Made by a program: the position numbers and the translations under genes. The notes under the pieces are model-generated. The model saw nothing but the letters and a program-made list of their open reading frames with translations, searched no databases and was not told the origin of the DNA. Below are positions 26,072 to 35,121 of a stretch of 64,000 nt of DNA, piece after piece. Location of the stretch: NCBI RefSeq assembly GCF_034096925.1, contig NZ_JAWZSQ010000017.1, forward strand, positions 54,994 through 118,993, written 5' to 3'. This DNA is from Patulibacter defluvii. Its GTDB lineage: Bacteria; Actinomycetota; Thermoleophilia; Solirubrobacterales; Solirubrobacteraceae. Position 1 is the first letter of the stretch. Each line of letters opens with the position of its first letter.

Positions 26072-27531
26072 TGAACGTGCGACGGATCGCCGCCGGCGCG
26101 CTGCTGCTCGCGGTGCTGCTGGTCGGCTGGGTGCTGCTCAGCGGCGACGACGACGGCTACCGGGTCGAGGTCGAGTTCCCGAACGCCGGCGGATTGCGCA
26201 AGAACTCGTCGGTCAAGATCGCCGGCGTCCCGGGCGGGACGGTCAAGGCCCTGCGGATCACCGATCGCGACACCGCGATCGCGACCCTCCGGCTGGATCC
26301 CGACGCGGCCCCGATCGGCCGCGGCGCGTCGGCGGCGATCCGCCCGACCGACCTGCTCGGCGAGCGCTACGTCGCGCTCGACGTCGGCGACCAGCGGCGG
26401 CCGCTGGCCAGCGGCGCCACGATCCCGCGCACGCGGGCCACGCTGCCGGTCGAGCTCGACGACGTGCTGAACACGTTCGACGCCGACACGCGGACCCGGC
26501 TGCAGGTCCTGATCAACGAGTTCGGCGTCGCCCTCGGGTCGCGCGGGAAGGACCTGGCGAAGCTGCTCGACGCGATGCCGCCGTCGCTCGACGACGCTCG
26601 CCGGCTGGTCGCGGAGATCGCGAACGAGAACGGCTCGCTGACCCAGCTGATCGACCAGGGCGACCGGATCGTGGCCTCGGTCAACGGCAAGCGCGACGAC
26701 CTGACCGGCCTGATCGAGCAGGCCGACCGCACCCTCCGCGAGGTCGCCGAGCGGCGGGCCTCGCTGGGACGGACGCTCGACGCCGCGCCCGGCGGCCTGG
26801 CCCGCCTGCGCAGCACGCTGGCGCAGCTGGACACGACGGCCACCAGCCTGCGGCCCGCCGCCGCCGACCTCGAGCGGGCCGCCGGCCCGCTGCGGGGCAC
26901 CCTGGCGGCACTGCCCGGCTTCCGCGAGGCCGCGACCGACAGCCTGAAGGCCGCGACCGCCGCGGCGCCGAAGGTGGAGAAGCTCGGCCGCGACGCGGTC
27001 GCGCCGCTCCAGCGGCTGGTGCCGACGCTGCAGACGCTGCGGCAGGTCTCCGACACCGCCACCAAGCCGCTGAACCAGCTGGAGAAGCGGTCGTTCGAGG
27101 ACGCGCTCTGGTTCCTCCAGAACTGGTCGCTGGCGACGAAGAACCGCGACAGCCTCGGCCACTTCGTCGGGGCCAAGGTCTCGGTCGGCACCCAGACCCT
27201 CTACAGCATCCTCGACAGCCTCCGGCCGGCGATCCCGAACGGGTCCGACGACCCGTCGGTCAACTGGCCCGATCCGGAGAAGGCGTCCGCGGCGGCCCGC
27301 GCGGCCGTCCGCCGCCGCGCGACCGGCGACGGCGACCGCGCGACCGCCGGCATGCTGCCGCAGGTCGTCGGCCACCTCAGCGGCGCGGTCCGCGAGACCG
27401 CCGAGACGGTCGCGCCGCGGCGTCGGCCCGCGCCGCCGGCGGAGCCCACCACCTCCGCCGCCCGAACGACCCCGAGCCCGGGCGACCGCGAGCCGGTCGC
27501 CGCCCTCCTCAACCACCTCCTGGGACGATGA
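26071..27531 (+). CDS. mceB: Mce family protein, second of six (MceB position)
   Basis: 486 residues, ATG sharing its A with the preceding TGA. A single N-terminal anchor (AAGALLLAVLLVGWVLL, about residues 6-22) precedes the MCE domain (YRVEVEFPNAGGLRKNSSVK, IAGVPGGTVKALRI). A long coiled-coil-like tail carries repeated Leu/Ala heptads to about residue 330. It ends in a charged Pro/Thr-rich segment. Part of the co-translated mceA-F string; each gene overlaps the next by one to four bases. Confidence 0.9.
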   Translation: MNVRRIAAGALLLAVLLVGWVLLSGDDDGYRVEVEFPNAGGLRKNSSVKIAGVPGGTVKALRITDRDTAIATLRLDPDAAPIGRGASAAIRPTDLLGERYVALDVGDQRRPLASGATIPRTRATLPVELDDVLNTFDADTRTRLQVLINEFGVALGSRGKDLAKLLDAMPPSLDDARRLVAEIANENGSLTQLIDQGDRIVASVNGKRDDLTGLIEQADRTLREVAERRASLGRTLDAAPGGLARLRSTLAQLDTTATSLRPAAADLERAAGPLRGTLAALPGFREAATDSLKAATAAAPKVEKLGRDAVAPLQRLVPTLQTLRQVSDTATKPLNQLEKRSFEDALWFLQNWSLATKNRDSLGHFVGAKVSVGTQTLYSILDSLRPAIPNGSDDPSVNWPDPEKASAAARAAVRRRATGDGDRATAGMLPQVVGHLSGAVRETAETVAPRRRPAPPAEPTTSAARTTPSPGDREPVAALLNHLLGR

Positions 27532-28898
27532 GACGAGTCGGACGCCGCGCGGCGGGACGCCGCACCAGCCGCCTGTCGGTGCTCGCGATCGGGCTCGCGG
27601 CGCTGGCCGTGCTGGCCACGATGGCGTGGGTCGGCTACCGCGCCGCGGACACCGTGCCGGGGCGCGAGTACTACAACCTCGAGGCCGAGTTCGACGGGGC
27701 GGACAACCTCTCCAACCACTACGAGGTGCGGATCGGCGGCCTCCGTGCCGGCCAGATCCTCAACCCGCGGGTCAAGGACGGCAAGGCGCTCGTCGACCTG
27801 CGGCTGGACAAGCGGTTCGCGCCGCTGAAGTCCGACACCCAGATGCGGATCCGGCTGCGGTCGGCGGTCGGCGTCCGCTACCTGGAGCTGATCCCGGGCC
27901 GCTCCGGCCGCGACCTGCCGGAGGGCGCGACGATCCCCTCGTCCAACGCCAAGATCCCGGTCGCGCTCGACGACGTGCTCGGGACGCTCGACCCGGAGAC
28001 CCGGACCCAGGCCCGCAGCCTGCTCGGCGAGCTGGGCGGCGGTGCGGCCGACTCCGGCCTGGCGCTGAACGCGGCGCTCAAGCAGCTGCCGCCCTTCCTG
28101 CGGACGCTCGAGCGGTTCTCCGAGCCGCTGGTCCAGGAGCCGGGCATCACCAGCCGCCTGATCCGCTCGACCGCGGGCGCCACCGCCGCGATCGATCCGG
28201 TGCGGGAGACGCTGGCCGCCGGCTTCGGCCCCGAGCGCGACGCGCTGGCGCCGCTGGCCGACAACGCCGACGCGCTCGGCGCGACGCTCGACGAGGCGAC
28301 GCCGACCCTCCGCCAGGCCCAGGCCCAGCTGCCCGAGGTCGACCGGCTGGTGCGGGCGGTCGGCGGCCTCGCCCGCGACGGCCGTCCGGCGCTGCGCGCG
28401 GCCCCGGTCGCCCTGCGCGAGACGACGACGCTGATGCGCAGCTCGCGGCCGGCCCTGCGGCACGCCAAGGGCACGCTCGACCGGGCCAAGGACGCGGTCG
28501 ATCCGACCGTCGGGATGCTCCAGGCGCTGCAGCCGCAGCTCGGCCGGGTCGACACCGCGTTCGGGTCGATCCTGCCGACGCTGCGGGCCGTCGCGCCGCG
28601 CTCCTGCGACCTGAGCAACATCTTCACGGGCTGGAGCGAGATGATGAAGTGGGGCAACCCGCAGACGAACTACATCCGCTTCCAGATCGCCTTCCAGGCG
28701 GCGGACATCCTCGGCGGGCACACGGCGAACAAGCTGCCCGGGCCGGACGGCCGGCCGATCCTCGAGAACCTGCTCCACACCACGCCCTACCCGGCGCCCT
28801 GCGTCGGCGAGGAGGGCGAGGCGGGGCTGCCCGTGCCCCGGGTCGAGGAGTCGGCCAAGGGGCTCACGTACTCCACCAAGTTCCCGGTGATCCGATGA
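27528..28898 (+). CDS. mceC: Mce family protein, third of six (MceC position)
   Basis: 456 residues starting ATG 27528 inside the mceB stop. One N-terminal transmembrane helix (about residues 15-36) and an MCE domain (YYNLEAEFDGADNLSNHYEV, RIGGLRAGQI) are followed by a helical tail and a C-terminal globular end with CDLSNIFTGWSEMMKWGNPQ. The conserved pair of cysteines late in the protein (about residues 363 and 426) could form a periplasmic disulfide. Component of the lipid-import complex. Confidence 0.9.
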   Translation: MRRVGRRAAGRRTSRLSVLAIGLAALAVLATMAWVGYRAADTVPGREYYNLEAEFDGADNLSNHYEVRIGGLRAGQILNPRVKDGKALVDLRLDKRFAPLKSDTQMRIRLRSAVGVRYLELIPGRSGRDLPEGATIPSSNAKIPVALDDVLGTLDPETRTQARSLLGELGGGAADSGLALNAALKQLPPFLRTLERFSEPLVQEPGITSRLIRSTAGATAAIDPVRETLAAGFGPERDALAPLADNADALGATLDEATPTLRQAQAQLPEVDRLVRAVGGLARDGRPALRAAPVALRETTTLMRSSRPALRHAKGTLDRAKDAVDPTVGMLQALQPQLGRVDTAFGSILPTLRAVAPRSCDLSNIFTGWSEMMKWGNPQTNYIRFQIAFQAADILGGHTANKLPGPDGRPILENLLHTTPYPAPCVGEEGEAGLPVPRVEESAKGLTYSTKFPVIR

Positions 28899-30388
28899 GC
28901 AGGCGCACGCGCAGGTCCGGCCGCGGCCGGTTCGAGATCCAGCCGGGGCAGCACCGCCCCAAGCACGTCCGCAACGGCGCCTTCTTCGTCGCCTTCGTCG
29001 CGGTCTTCCTCTGGGTCATCTACACCAAGCCGACGGTCCCCGGGTTCGGGACGTCGGGGACCGAGGTGACCGCCGACGTGGCCAGCGGCGCCAACGTCCG
29101 CCCCGGCTACACGCCGGTGCGGGTGCAGGGCGTCGACGTCGGCCAGGTGACCGGCGTCGAGCGGGCGCCGTCCGGCCGCGGGGTCCGGATCAGCTTCCGG
29201 GTCGACGACGGCAAGGGCGTCGCGGTCAAGCAGGACGCGACCGTGGCGCTGCGCTGGCGGACGCTGCTGGGACGCAACCTCTACGTCGACCTGCAGCCGG
29301 GCTCGCGCAGCGCGCCCGACCTCGGCGGGCGGACGATCGCGCTCAACCGCACCACCGTCCAGAACGAGCTCGACGAGGCGATCGAGCCGCTCGACGACGA
29401 CGGCCGCCAGGCGCTGAAGACCGTCGTCCGCGAGTTCGACCGCGGCTTCGCCGACGGCACCGGCTACCGCCAGACGACGAAGTCGCTCGGGCCGGCGATG
29501 CGCGCCCTCGGCAGCGGTCTGCGAGCGCTGCGCGGGACCGAGCCGGGCGACCTCCAGCAGCTGGTCCGCGAGACCAGCGCGACCGCCGGGGCGGTCGCGC
29601 GCAGCGAGGTCAACCTGGCCGGCATGATCACCAACGGCCGCCTGGCGCTCGGCGTCACGGCCGCCCGCCAGGCCGACCTCCGCGGCCTGCTGAGCGCCGC
29701 GCCGGGCGCGCTGGCCGAGACCCGGGCGACGATGGCCCGGCTGCGGACCACGCTCGACGTGCTCGACCCGCTGGCCGAGCAGCTGCGCCCGGGGGCCCGC
29801 AAGCTCGCCGGCAGCGCGCAGCAGGCCCGGCGGCTGCTGGTCGCGGCCACGCCGCTGCTGCGCGACGCCGAGCCGACCGTCCGCGACCTGCGGCCGGCGG
29901 TCCAGGACCTGACCCGGCTGACCGGCTCCGGCAACGACTTCATCGGTGCGATCACGCCGACGCTCGATCGCCTGATCCACCCGATCCTGCCCTGGGCGCG
30001 GCAGAAGAACGTCGAGGCCGACCGGCCCAACTACCAGCTGATCGGCCCGACGCTGTCGAACGTCGGCGGCGCCACCTCGTACGGCGACCGGCTGGGCGCG
30101 GTGGCGAACTTCGAGGCCGGCGTCGGCGAGTCGGTCGAGGGCCTCTCGCCCTGCAAGACCTGGATCACCAACTCGTACATCCCCGCCGACCAGAAGGTCC
30201 AGTGCGAGCTGCTGGTGCGGGTGCTGACCGGCGTCATGACCGGCACCCCGCTCGACCAGGTGCAGGTGAAGGGCGGCGCGGTCTCCCAGGCCACCACCCG
30301 ATCGCTGCTGAAGGACAAGCCGGAGCTGCGGGCCGTCGCCCGCGGTCTCCGGACCGCCGACCGCGAGAAGAAGGAGGCGACGCGATGA
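28895..30388 (+). CDS. mceD: Mce family protein, fourth of six (MceD position)
   Basis: 497 residues. A basic N-terminus (RRTRRSGRGRFEIQPGQHRP) precedes a membrane anchor (about residues 28-44), an MCE domain (VTADVASGANVRPGYTPVRV, QGVDVGQVTGV) and a helical needle region. A C-terminal part with two cysteines follows (SPCKTW and KVQCELL). Overlaps mceC and mceE by four bases each. Function as for the other Mce chains; the order assignment A-F is by position, not by orthology. Confidence 0.9.
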   Translation: MSRRTRRSGRGRFEIQPGQHRPKHVRNGAFFVAFVAVFLWVIYTKPTVPGFGTSGTEVTADVASGANVRPGYTPVRVQGVDVGQVTGVERAPSGRGVRISFRVDDGKGVAVKQDATVALRWRTLLGRNLYVDLQPGSRSAPDLGGRTIALNRTTVQNELDEAIEPLDDDGRQALKTVVREFDRGFADGTGYRQTTKSLGPAMRALGSGLRALRGTEPGDLQQLVRETSATAGAVARSEVNLAGMITNGRLALGVTAARQADLRGLLSAAPGALAETRATMARLRTTLDVLDPLAEQLRPGARKLAGSAQQARRLLVAATPLLRDAEPTVRDLRPAVQDLTRLTGSGNDFIGAITPTLDRLIHPILPWARQKNVEADRPNYQLIGPTLSNVGGATSYGDRLGAVANFEAGVGESVEGLSPCKTWITNSYIPADQKVQCELLVRVLTGVMTGTPLDQVQVKGGAVSQATTRSLLKDKPELRAVARGLRTADREKKEATR

Positions 30389-31728
30389 GCGACACCGCCG
30401 GCCTCGACCGCCTCAAGCTCGAGCTCAAGCGAGCCGTCCGCCCCGCGCTGCTGTTCCTGGCGCTCTGCCTGGCCGGGCTCGCCACCGCCGTCTACATCGT
30501 CAAGAACCTGGCCGGCGACAAGCCCTGGGTCGACTACGTCTCCTACAAGGTCGCGTTCGACAACGTCGAGGGCGTCTCGCCCGGCCGCCACGAGCTGCGG
30601 ATCGCCGGCGTCAAGGCCGGCTCGATCACCGACTCGCGGCTGGAGAACGGCCAGCCGGTGCTCGAGATCAACGTCGAGAAGCAGTACGCCCCGCTGCACA
30701 CCGACGCCAAGGTCGCGATCCGCCCGGTCACCGCGCTCGAGGACATGTACGTCGACATCGAGAGCCGCGGCAGCCGCAAGGCGCCGATCCTGCCGCCCGG
30801 CGGGACGCTGTCGGTCCGGCGGACGAAGACGATGGTCGAGGTCGGCCGGGTGCTGAACGTGCTCGACGAGGACACCCGCCCGCGGCTGGCCCAGCTGCTG
30901 ACCCAGCTGGCCCGCGGGACCGACGACCGCGGCGCCCAGCTGCAGCGGTCGTTCGCCCAGCTCGGCCCGTTCCTGGAGACGGCGACCCGGCTCGGCGACG
31001 CGCTGACCAGCCGCCGCCGCAACGTCGCCCGGCTGGTCCACAACTTCGGCGACCTGACCCGCGTCCTCGCGACCCGCGACGACCAGTTGGCCGGCTTCGT
31101 CGACGGCGGTCAGAAGGTCCTGGCCACCCTCGCCCAGCACGACCGCTCGCTGGCCGGCACGATCGGCCAGCTGCCGGGCACGCTCGGGCAGCTGCGGACG
31201 ACCTTCGCCAACCTGCGCCGGACCGAGACCACCCTCGACTCGGCGCTGCGCTCGCTCGGGCCGGTGGCCAAGGCGCTGCCGACCGGGCTCGACGAGCTGG
31301 ACCGCTTCTCGCGCGAGGCGACGCCGGCGCTGCGCTCGCTGCGGCCGGCGGTCCGCCAGCTGCGGCCGCTCGCCGCCGAGCTGCCGCGGACCTCGGCGGT
31401 CGGCGAGCAGGCGCTGACGCCGCTGGTGCGCCAGGCCAGCCAGCTGAACATCGGCACCAAGCTGCTGCAGCCCTGCCTGCCGATCGTCTCCACCTTCCTC
31501 AACCGGATCATGTCGATGACGAAGTACGGCGACAGCTACCGGACGAACAACGCCCGCGCGACGGTGGTGGTGGACTTCCACACCCCGCTCGAGCTGATCA
31601 AGGACCCGGACTGGCGGATCGCGCCGCCGTGCTTCAAGGATCCGCAGGCGGCGATGAAGGCCAACGGGCCCGGCACCGCCGCGCTGCCCACGCCGGACGC
31701 GCCGGAGAGCAAGGAGACGGGCCGATGA
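30385..31728 (+). CDS. mceE: Mce family protein, fifth of six (MceE position)
   Basis: 447 residues. The N-terminal hydrophobic segment LLFLALCLAGLATAVYIV (about residues 23-40) is followed by the MCE domain (YVSYKVAFDNVEGVSPGRHE, LRIAGVKAGSI). A helical tail comes next, then a C-terminal end with CLPIVSTFLNRIMSMTKYGD, PDWRIAPPC and the chain end. It shows no clear lipobox despite the MceE/LprK position that is often a lipoprotein in mycobacteria, so here it looks like an anchored rather than a lipidated Mce chain. Confidence 0.9.
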   Translation: MSDTAGLDRLKLELKRAVRPALLFLALCLAGLATAVYIVKNLAGDKPWVDYVSYKVAFDNVEGVSPGRHELRIAGVKAGSITDSRLENGQPVLEINVEKQYAPLHTDAKVAIRPVTALEDMYVDIESRGSRKAPILPPGGTLSVRRTKTMVEVGRVLNVLDEDTRPRLAQLLTQLARGTDDRGAQLQRSFAQLGPFLETATRLGDALTSRRRNVARLVHNFGDLTRVLATRDDQLAGFVDGGQKVLATLAQHDRSLAGTIGQLPGTLGQLRTTFANLRRTETTLDSALRSLGPVAKALPTGLDELDRFSREATPALRSLRPAVRQLRPLAAELPRTSAVGEQALTPLVRQASQLNIGTKLLQPCLPIVSTFLNRIMSMTKYGDSYRTNNARATVVVDFHTPLELIKDPDWRIAPPCFKDPQAAMKANGPGTAALPTPDAPESKETGR

Positions 31729-33077
31729 AGCAGCGACGCCTGGCCGGGAAGTCGCTGGCGCTGATCGCGCTGCTGATCGGCGCCGGGGCGATCCTCGCCT
31801 ACTTCTACACCACCGCCGGCGGCCGGCTGCCGTTCTCGGAGAACCCCTACCGGGTGACCGCGGTGATGACCGACTCGCAGCAGCTGCTGAAGCACGCGGA
31901 CGTCCGCGCCGCCGGGGTCAAGATCGGCTCGGTCGGCCAGATCGACAACGTCGGCGACCGGATCCACGTCCAGCTGGAGCTCGACCGCAAGTACGCGCCG
32001 CTCTACCGCGACGCGAAGGTGCAGGTGCGCCAGAAGACCCTGGTCGGCGAGAACTACGTCGAGGTGACCCCCGGCTCGCCGCGCTCGGGCGCGCCGCTGG
32101 CCGACGGGGCGACGCTGGCCGTCAGCCGCCAGCGCGAGGCGGTGCCGATCGACCGGGTCCTGAACTCGCTCGACGCCGAGACCCGCCGCGACGTCAGCCG
32201 CAACCTCCGCTCGGGCGGCAAGACGGTCCGCGGCCGCGCCGCCGACCTCCAGGCCCTCTTCCGGCGGGTGCCGCCGCTGACCGACGACGCCGACCGCCTG
32301 GTCTCCGTGCTCGACGAGCAGCGCGACCAGGTGCGGGCGCTGGTCCGCAACACCGGCACGGTGATGCAGGCGATCAGCGCCCGCGGCGGCGACTTGCAGT
32401 CGCTGATCCGGACCGCGAAGACGACCGCCGAGGCCGTCGCCGCCCGCGACGCCGCGGTCCGCACGACCTTCGAGTCGCTTCCGCCGACGCTGCGCCAGGC
32501 CCGCGGCAGCATCAGCACCCTGCGGGCCTTCTCCCGCACCGCCACGCCGGTCGTCGACGACGCCCGGACCTCGCTCCAGACGCTGCGGCCGGTGCTCGAC
32601 GACCTGGCGCCGACGGCCGTCCGGGCCCGCAAGCTGACCGACGAGCTGCCGGCGCTGTTCCGGGCCGCGAACCCGGCGCTCGACCAGCTGCGGACCTTCA
32701 GCGGCGACGCCGACGCGGTGGTGCCGCGGCTGGAGAACGTGCTCCGCCAGGCGAACCCGGCGCTGAACTACCTGAAGCCGTACTACCGCGACGTCGGCAG
32801 CCTGGTGTCGAACTTCGGCAAGGGCCTGATGTTCGACAAGTGGGGCGGCATCGGCCGCTGCCTCTGCCCGATCACCGACCGGGTGTTCACGAACCAGACG
32901 CCGGAGATCCGGGCGATCCTCGGGCTGCTGCTCGACCAGGACCCGGTCAAGTCGCTCGTCCACGCCGCCAACAACGCCTACCGAGAGCCGGGCTCGCTGC
33001 CGTACACCGACAAGGAGTACAGCGGCAAGTACCCGCGGGTCGAGGCCGAGGCCGGCGGCCCGCGCGCGGACCCCTGA
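31725..33077 (+). CDS. mceF: Mce family protein, sixth of six (MceF position)
   Basis: 450 residues. One N-terminal anchor (ALIALLIGAGAILAYFYTT, about residues 12-30) and an MCE domain (YRVTAVMTDSQQLLKHADVR, AAGVKIGSVGQI) are followed by a helical tail. A C-terminal region has a CLCP cysteine pair (IGRCLCPITDRVF). It overlaps mceE by four bases and shares a base with the next gene. Completes the six-chain set. The Mce ATPase is not in this operon but at 62113. Confidence 0.9.
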   Translation: MKQRRLAGKSLALIALLIGAGAILAYFYTTAGGRLPFSENPYRVTAVMTDSQQLLKHADVRAAGVKIGSVGQIDNVGDRIHVQLELDRKYAPLYRDAKVQVRQKTLVGENYVEVTPGSPRSGAPLADGATLAVSRQREAVPIDRVLNSLDAETRRDVSRNLRSGGKTVRGRAADLQALFRRVPPLTDDADRLVSVLDEQRDQVRALVRNTGTVMQAISARGGDLQSLIRTAKTTAEAVAARDAAVRTTFESLPPTLRQARGSISTLRAFSRTATPVVDDARTSLQTLRPVLDDLAPTAVRARKLTDELPALFRAANPALDQLRTFSGDADAVVPRLENVLRQANPALNYLKPYYRDVGSLVSNFGKGLMFDKWGGIGRCLCPITDRVFTNQTPEIRAILGLLLDQDPVKSLVHAANNAYREPGSLPYTDKEYSGKYPRVEAEAGGPRADP

Positions 33078-33898
33078 TGGTCGACGGAGCGACCGACGTG
33101 CGCGAGGATCGCGCGATGAGCCCGACGGACGCGCCCGCCCCGGCGGCCACCGCCGCCGACCGCGAGGTCCTGGAGCGCGAGCGGCGGATCGGCCGCGTCG
33201 TCGGGCCGGCCGGGCTGGCCAGCGTGGTCGCGATGGTCGCCGCGGTGATGCTGGCCAGCGCCGCCACCACCGGGTCGGCGAAGCCGGTCGGCCCCGGGTT
33301 CTCGGACGAGCCGATCGATCGCGCCCGCCACCTGGCCGACTTCCACGAGAACGTCGCCGAGCACACGGGAGCGGTGCTGTCGCGCTCGATCGGCCTGGCG
33401 CTGGTGGCCGTGGTCGGCCTGTTCCTGTGGACGCTGGTGCGCCGCCGCGATCCGCGGGCCGCGCGGCCGGCGGTCGCCTGGCTGTCGCTGGTCGGTCCGG
33501 GACTCCTGATCGGCGCCACGCTGTTCGGCTTCGTGGCCCTCCAGGGGGTCGCCGACGACTTCATGGCCGGCGGCGCGCGGACCACCGCGCGGGCGCGGGA
33601 GCTGATCGACGACTCCGGCGCGCTGCGGGCCGCGAGCGTCGCCGACGGGGCGACGCGGATCGTGTTCGCGATCTGGCTGGCGCTGCTGGCGGCCGGCGCG
33701 ATGCGCGTCGGGCTGCTGACGCGGTTCCTCGGCTACTGGGGGGTCGCCGCGGCCGGCTCGATGGTGCTGCTGCCGATCGGCGACGCGATGCTGGCCGGCT
33801 GGGTCGGCAGCGTCGCGGTGCTGGCCCTCGGCTACTGGCCGGGCGGGCGTCCGCCGGCCTGGAGCAGCACGACGCCGCAGCCGACCGAGGCGATCTAG
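33077..33898 (+). CDS. Polytopic membrane protein of unknown function at the end of the mce operon
   Basis: 273 residues, ATG overlapping the mceF stop by one base. About six hydrophobic helices are visible (for example VGPAGLASVVAMVAAVMLAS, GLALVAVVGLFLWTLV and FAIWLALLAAGAMRVGLLT). The loop between the first two helices contains DEPIDRARHLADFHENVAEH, which is probably extracytoplasmic. No family is recognised. Its position suggests an accessory Mce membrane factor; small accessory membrane proteins often close mce operons, but no homology is claimed. A bidirectional terminator follows. Confidence 0.75.
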   Translation: MVDGATDVREDRAMSPTDAPAPAATAADREVLERERRIGRVVGPAGLASVVAMVAAVMLASAATTGSAKPVGPGFSDEPIDRARHLADFHENVAEHTGAVLSRSIGLALVAVVGLFLWTLVRRRDPRAARPAVAWLSLVGPGLLIGATLFGFVALQGVADDFMAGGARTTARARELIDDSGALRAASVADGATRIVFAIWLALLAAGAMRVGLLTRFLGYWGVAAAGSMVLLPIGDAMLAGWVGSVAVLALGYWPGGRPPAWSSTTPQPTEAI

Positions 33899-33918
33899 CG
33901 CCCGCCCCCGGCGGCGGG

Positions 33919-33937
33919 CCGGCCCCGTGCGGGCCGG
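33919..33937. terminator. Bidirectional hairpin between converging operons
   Basis: CCGGCCC (33919-33925) and GGGCCGG (33931-33937) pair perfectly over a 5-nt loop, between the mce operon end and the converging SCP2-like gene. No T run. Confidence 0.5.
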
Positions 33938-33950
33938 ACCGCCGCGGCGG

Positions 33951-34403
33951 TCAGGAGCGGACCCGCCCGAGGGCCGCGTCCATGCCCGGGTTCGGGACCG
34001 CGTCCGGCGCGCTGCCGACCTGGCCGCGCCAGACGTCGAAGTCGAAGCCCTTGAGGATCGGGGCCACCCGCAGGAACTTGCGGACCGGCCCGGAGTACTC
34101 GACCTTGCCCTGGGCGACGGCGATCGGCAGCGGCAGCCGGTCCGCCAGCATGTCGAGCCACAGCGGCGTCGGTGCGCGGAGGTGGATCTCGGCCCGCTCG
34201 TCGACGCCGGCCCGGGCCTCGATCGGCGTCCCCGCCAGGTAGAGCGTGCAGCCGGTGCCCTCGGGGGCGTCGGTCAGGTGCAGCGCGACGGTGGTCCGGG
34301 CGAACGACATCCGCTCGGCCAGCTCCGGCTGCTGCGCCGCCCGGGCGAAGAACGCCTCGAGCCGTTGGACGAATTCCTGTGGGTCGACCGTCTGCCGCTG
34401 CAC
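33951..34403 (-). CDS. SCP2 (sterol carrier protein-2)-like lipid-binding protein
   Basis: 150 residues, GTG start at 34403 with GGGAGGA nine bases upstream; in-frame GTGs at 34409 and 34412 are closer to the ribosome site and less likely. The chain follows the SCP2 pattern: ALHLTDAPEGTGCTLYLAG, an AEIHLRAPTPLWLDMLADR surface helix and LPIAVAQGKVEYSGPVRKFL near the end. SCP2 domains bind acyl chains or sterols in a hydrophobic tunnel. It diverges from a second SCP2-like gene across a 312-bp region. It faces the mce operon and is one of three SCP2-like proteins in the window. Confidence 0.7.
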   Translation of the reverse strand: MQRQTVDPQEFVQRLEAFFARAAQQPELAERMSFARTTVALHLTDAPEGTGCTLYLAGTPIEARAGVDERAEIHLRAPTPLWLDMLADRLPLPIAVAQGKVEYSGPVRKFLRVAPILKGFDFDVWRGQVGSAPDAVPNPGMDAALGRVRS

Positions 34404-34484
34404 GCGCACCACTCCTCCCGCCGCCCGCGGCGGCGCTCTCCACGCTCTCCAGCCGACGCGCGAGGCACCGGCACCAACCTCGCC

Positions 34485-34549
34485 AGGCTCCCACGGGGTC
34501 TCCGGAGCGAACGTCCTCGGATCGGAGGAAGGCCCTCCTCCGATGGGGG
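34485..34549 (-). promoter_or_regulatory. Paired-dyad promoter for the minus-strand SCP2-like gene
   Basis: Reading the minus strand, the distal dyad is CC-ATC-GG-type (centre 34543) and the proximal is TCCTC-N6-GAGGA (34514-34529, centre 34521.5). The -10 is GAGCCT (34490 to 34485). Dyad spacing is 21.5 bp and proximal-to-(-10) is 31.5 bp. The rest of the 312-bp gap holds the mirror promoter for the plus-strand gene. Confidence 0.42.
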
Positions 34550-34581
34550 CAGCGGCGGCCTGCGACCGCGAGCGGGCGGCA

Positions 34582-34644
34582 CCGTTCGATGGACGGATCT
34601 CCTCCTGGGGAGAGATGTCCGCCCCATCGGCGGCCGGCGAGTCT
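34582..34644 (+). promoter_or_regulatory. Paired-dyad promoter for the plus-strand SCP2-like gene
   Basis: Weak distal dyad CCGTTCGA (centre 34585.5) and strong proximal dyad ATCTC-N10-GAGAT (34597-34616, centre 34606.5), 21 bp apart. The -10 GAGTCT is at 34639-34644, 32.5 bp from the proximal centre. A further CCC-ATC-GG dyad lies inside the spacer (centre 34627) and has no assigned role. Confidence 0.42.
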
Positions 34645-34715
34645 GCCCGCAGGAGACCGCCGTGGGGCCGGTGCCCCTCGACGGCTCGCGACCACCAAGG
34701 ACGAGGAGCGACGAG

Positions 34716-35117
34716 ATGGCCTTCTTCAAGGACGCCGACGAGGTCTACCAGTACATCGGCGGGGTCTTCCGCCAGGCGAGCGAGCACCCCGAGGCGGGGC
34801 CGAAGCTGCGCGCCTCGAACGTCGTGATGCAGGTCTACTACACCGACCCGGACAGCTCGCTGACGATCCGGATGAGCGACCCGATGGAGGTCGTCGACGG
34901 CGGCGACGAGCCCGACGCCGACGTCAAGCTGTGGATGCCGGCCGACATCGCCGACAAGTACTGGCGCGGCGAGTACAACCTCGCGGTCGGGCTGGCCAAG
35001 GGCAAGGTCAAGGCCCGCGGGCCGGTCAGCAAGATCCTCAAGCTGGTCCCGGTGACCAAGCCGCTCTTCCCGCTCTACCGCGACCTGGTGGGCGAGAAGG
35101 ACGCCGCGGCCGCCTGA
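34716..35117 (+). CDS. SCP2-like lipid-binding protein
   Basis: 133 residues, RBS GAGGAG before ATG 34716. SCP2-type features are MQVYYTDPDSSLTIRMSD, DADVKLWMPADIADKYWRGE and YNLAVGLAKGKVKARGPVSK. It is a compact single domain with no membrane segment, so it is presumably cytosolic. It probably carries lipid substrate between the importer and enzymes, though binding of CoA esters rather than sterols is possible. The AveC-like membrane gene follows four bases after its stop. Confidence 0.7.
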   Translation: MAFFKDADEVYQYIGGVFRQASEHPEAGPKLRASNVVMQVYYTDPDSSLTIRMSDPMEVVDGGDEPDADVKLWMPADIADKYWRGEYNLAVGLAKGKVKARGPVSKILKLVPVTKPLFPLYRDLVGEKDAAAA

Positions 35118-35121
35118 CGTC

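Noticed and set aside
24548..33077. Assigning each Mce gene to a specific mycobacterial mce operon (mce1 to mce4)
   Set aside because: The sequences and anchors are too divergent by eye; letters A-F denote position only.
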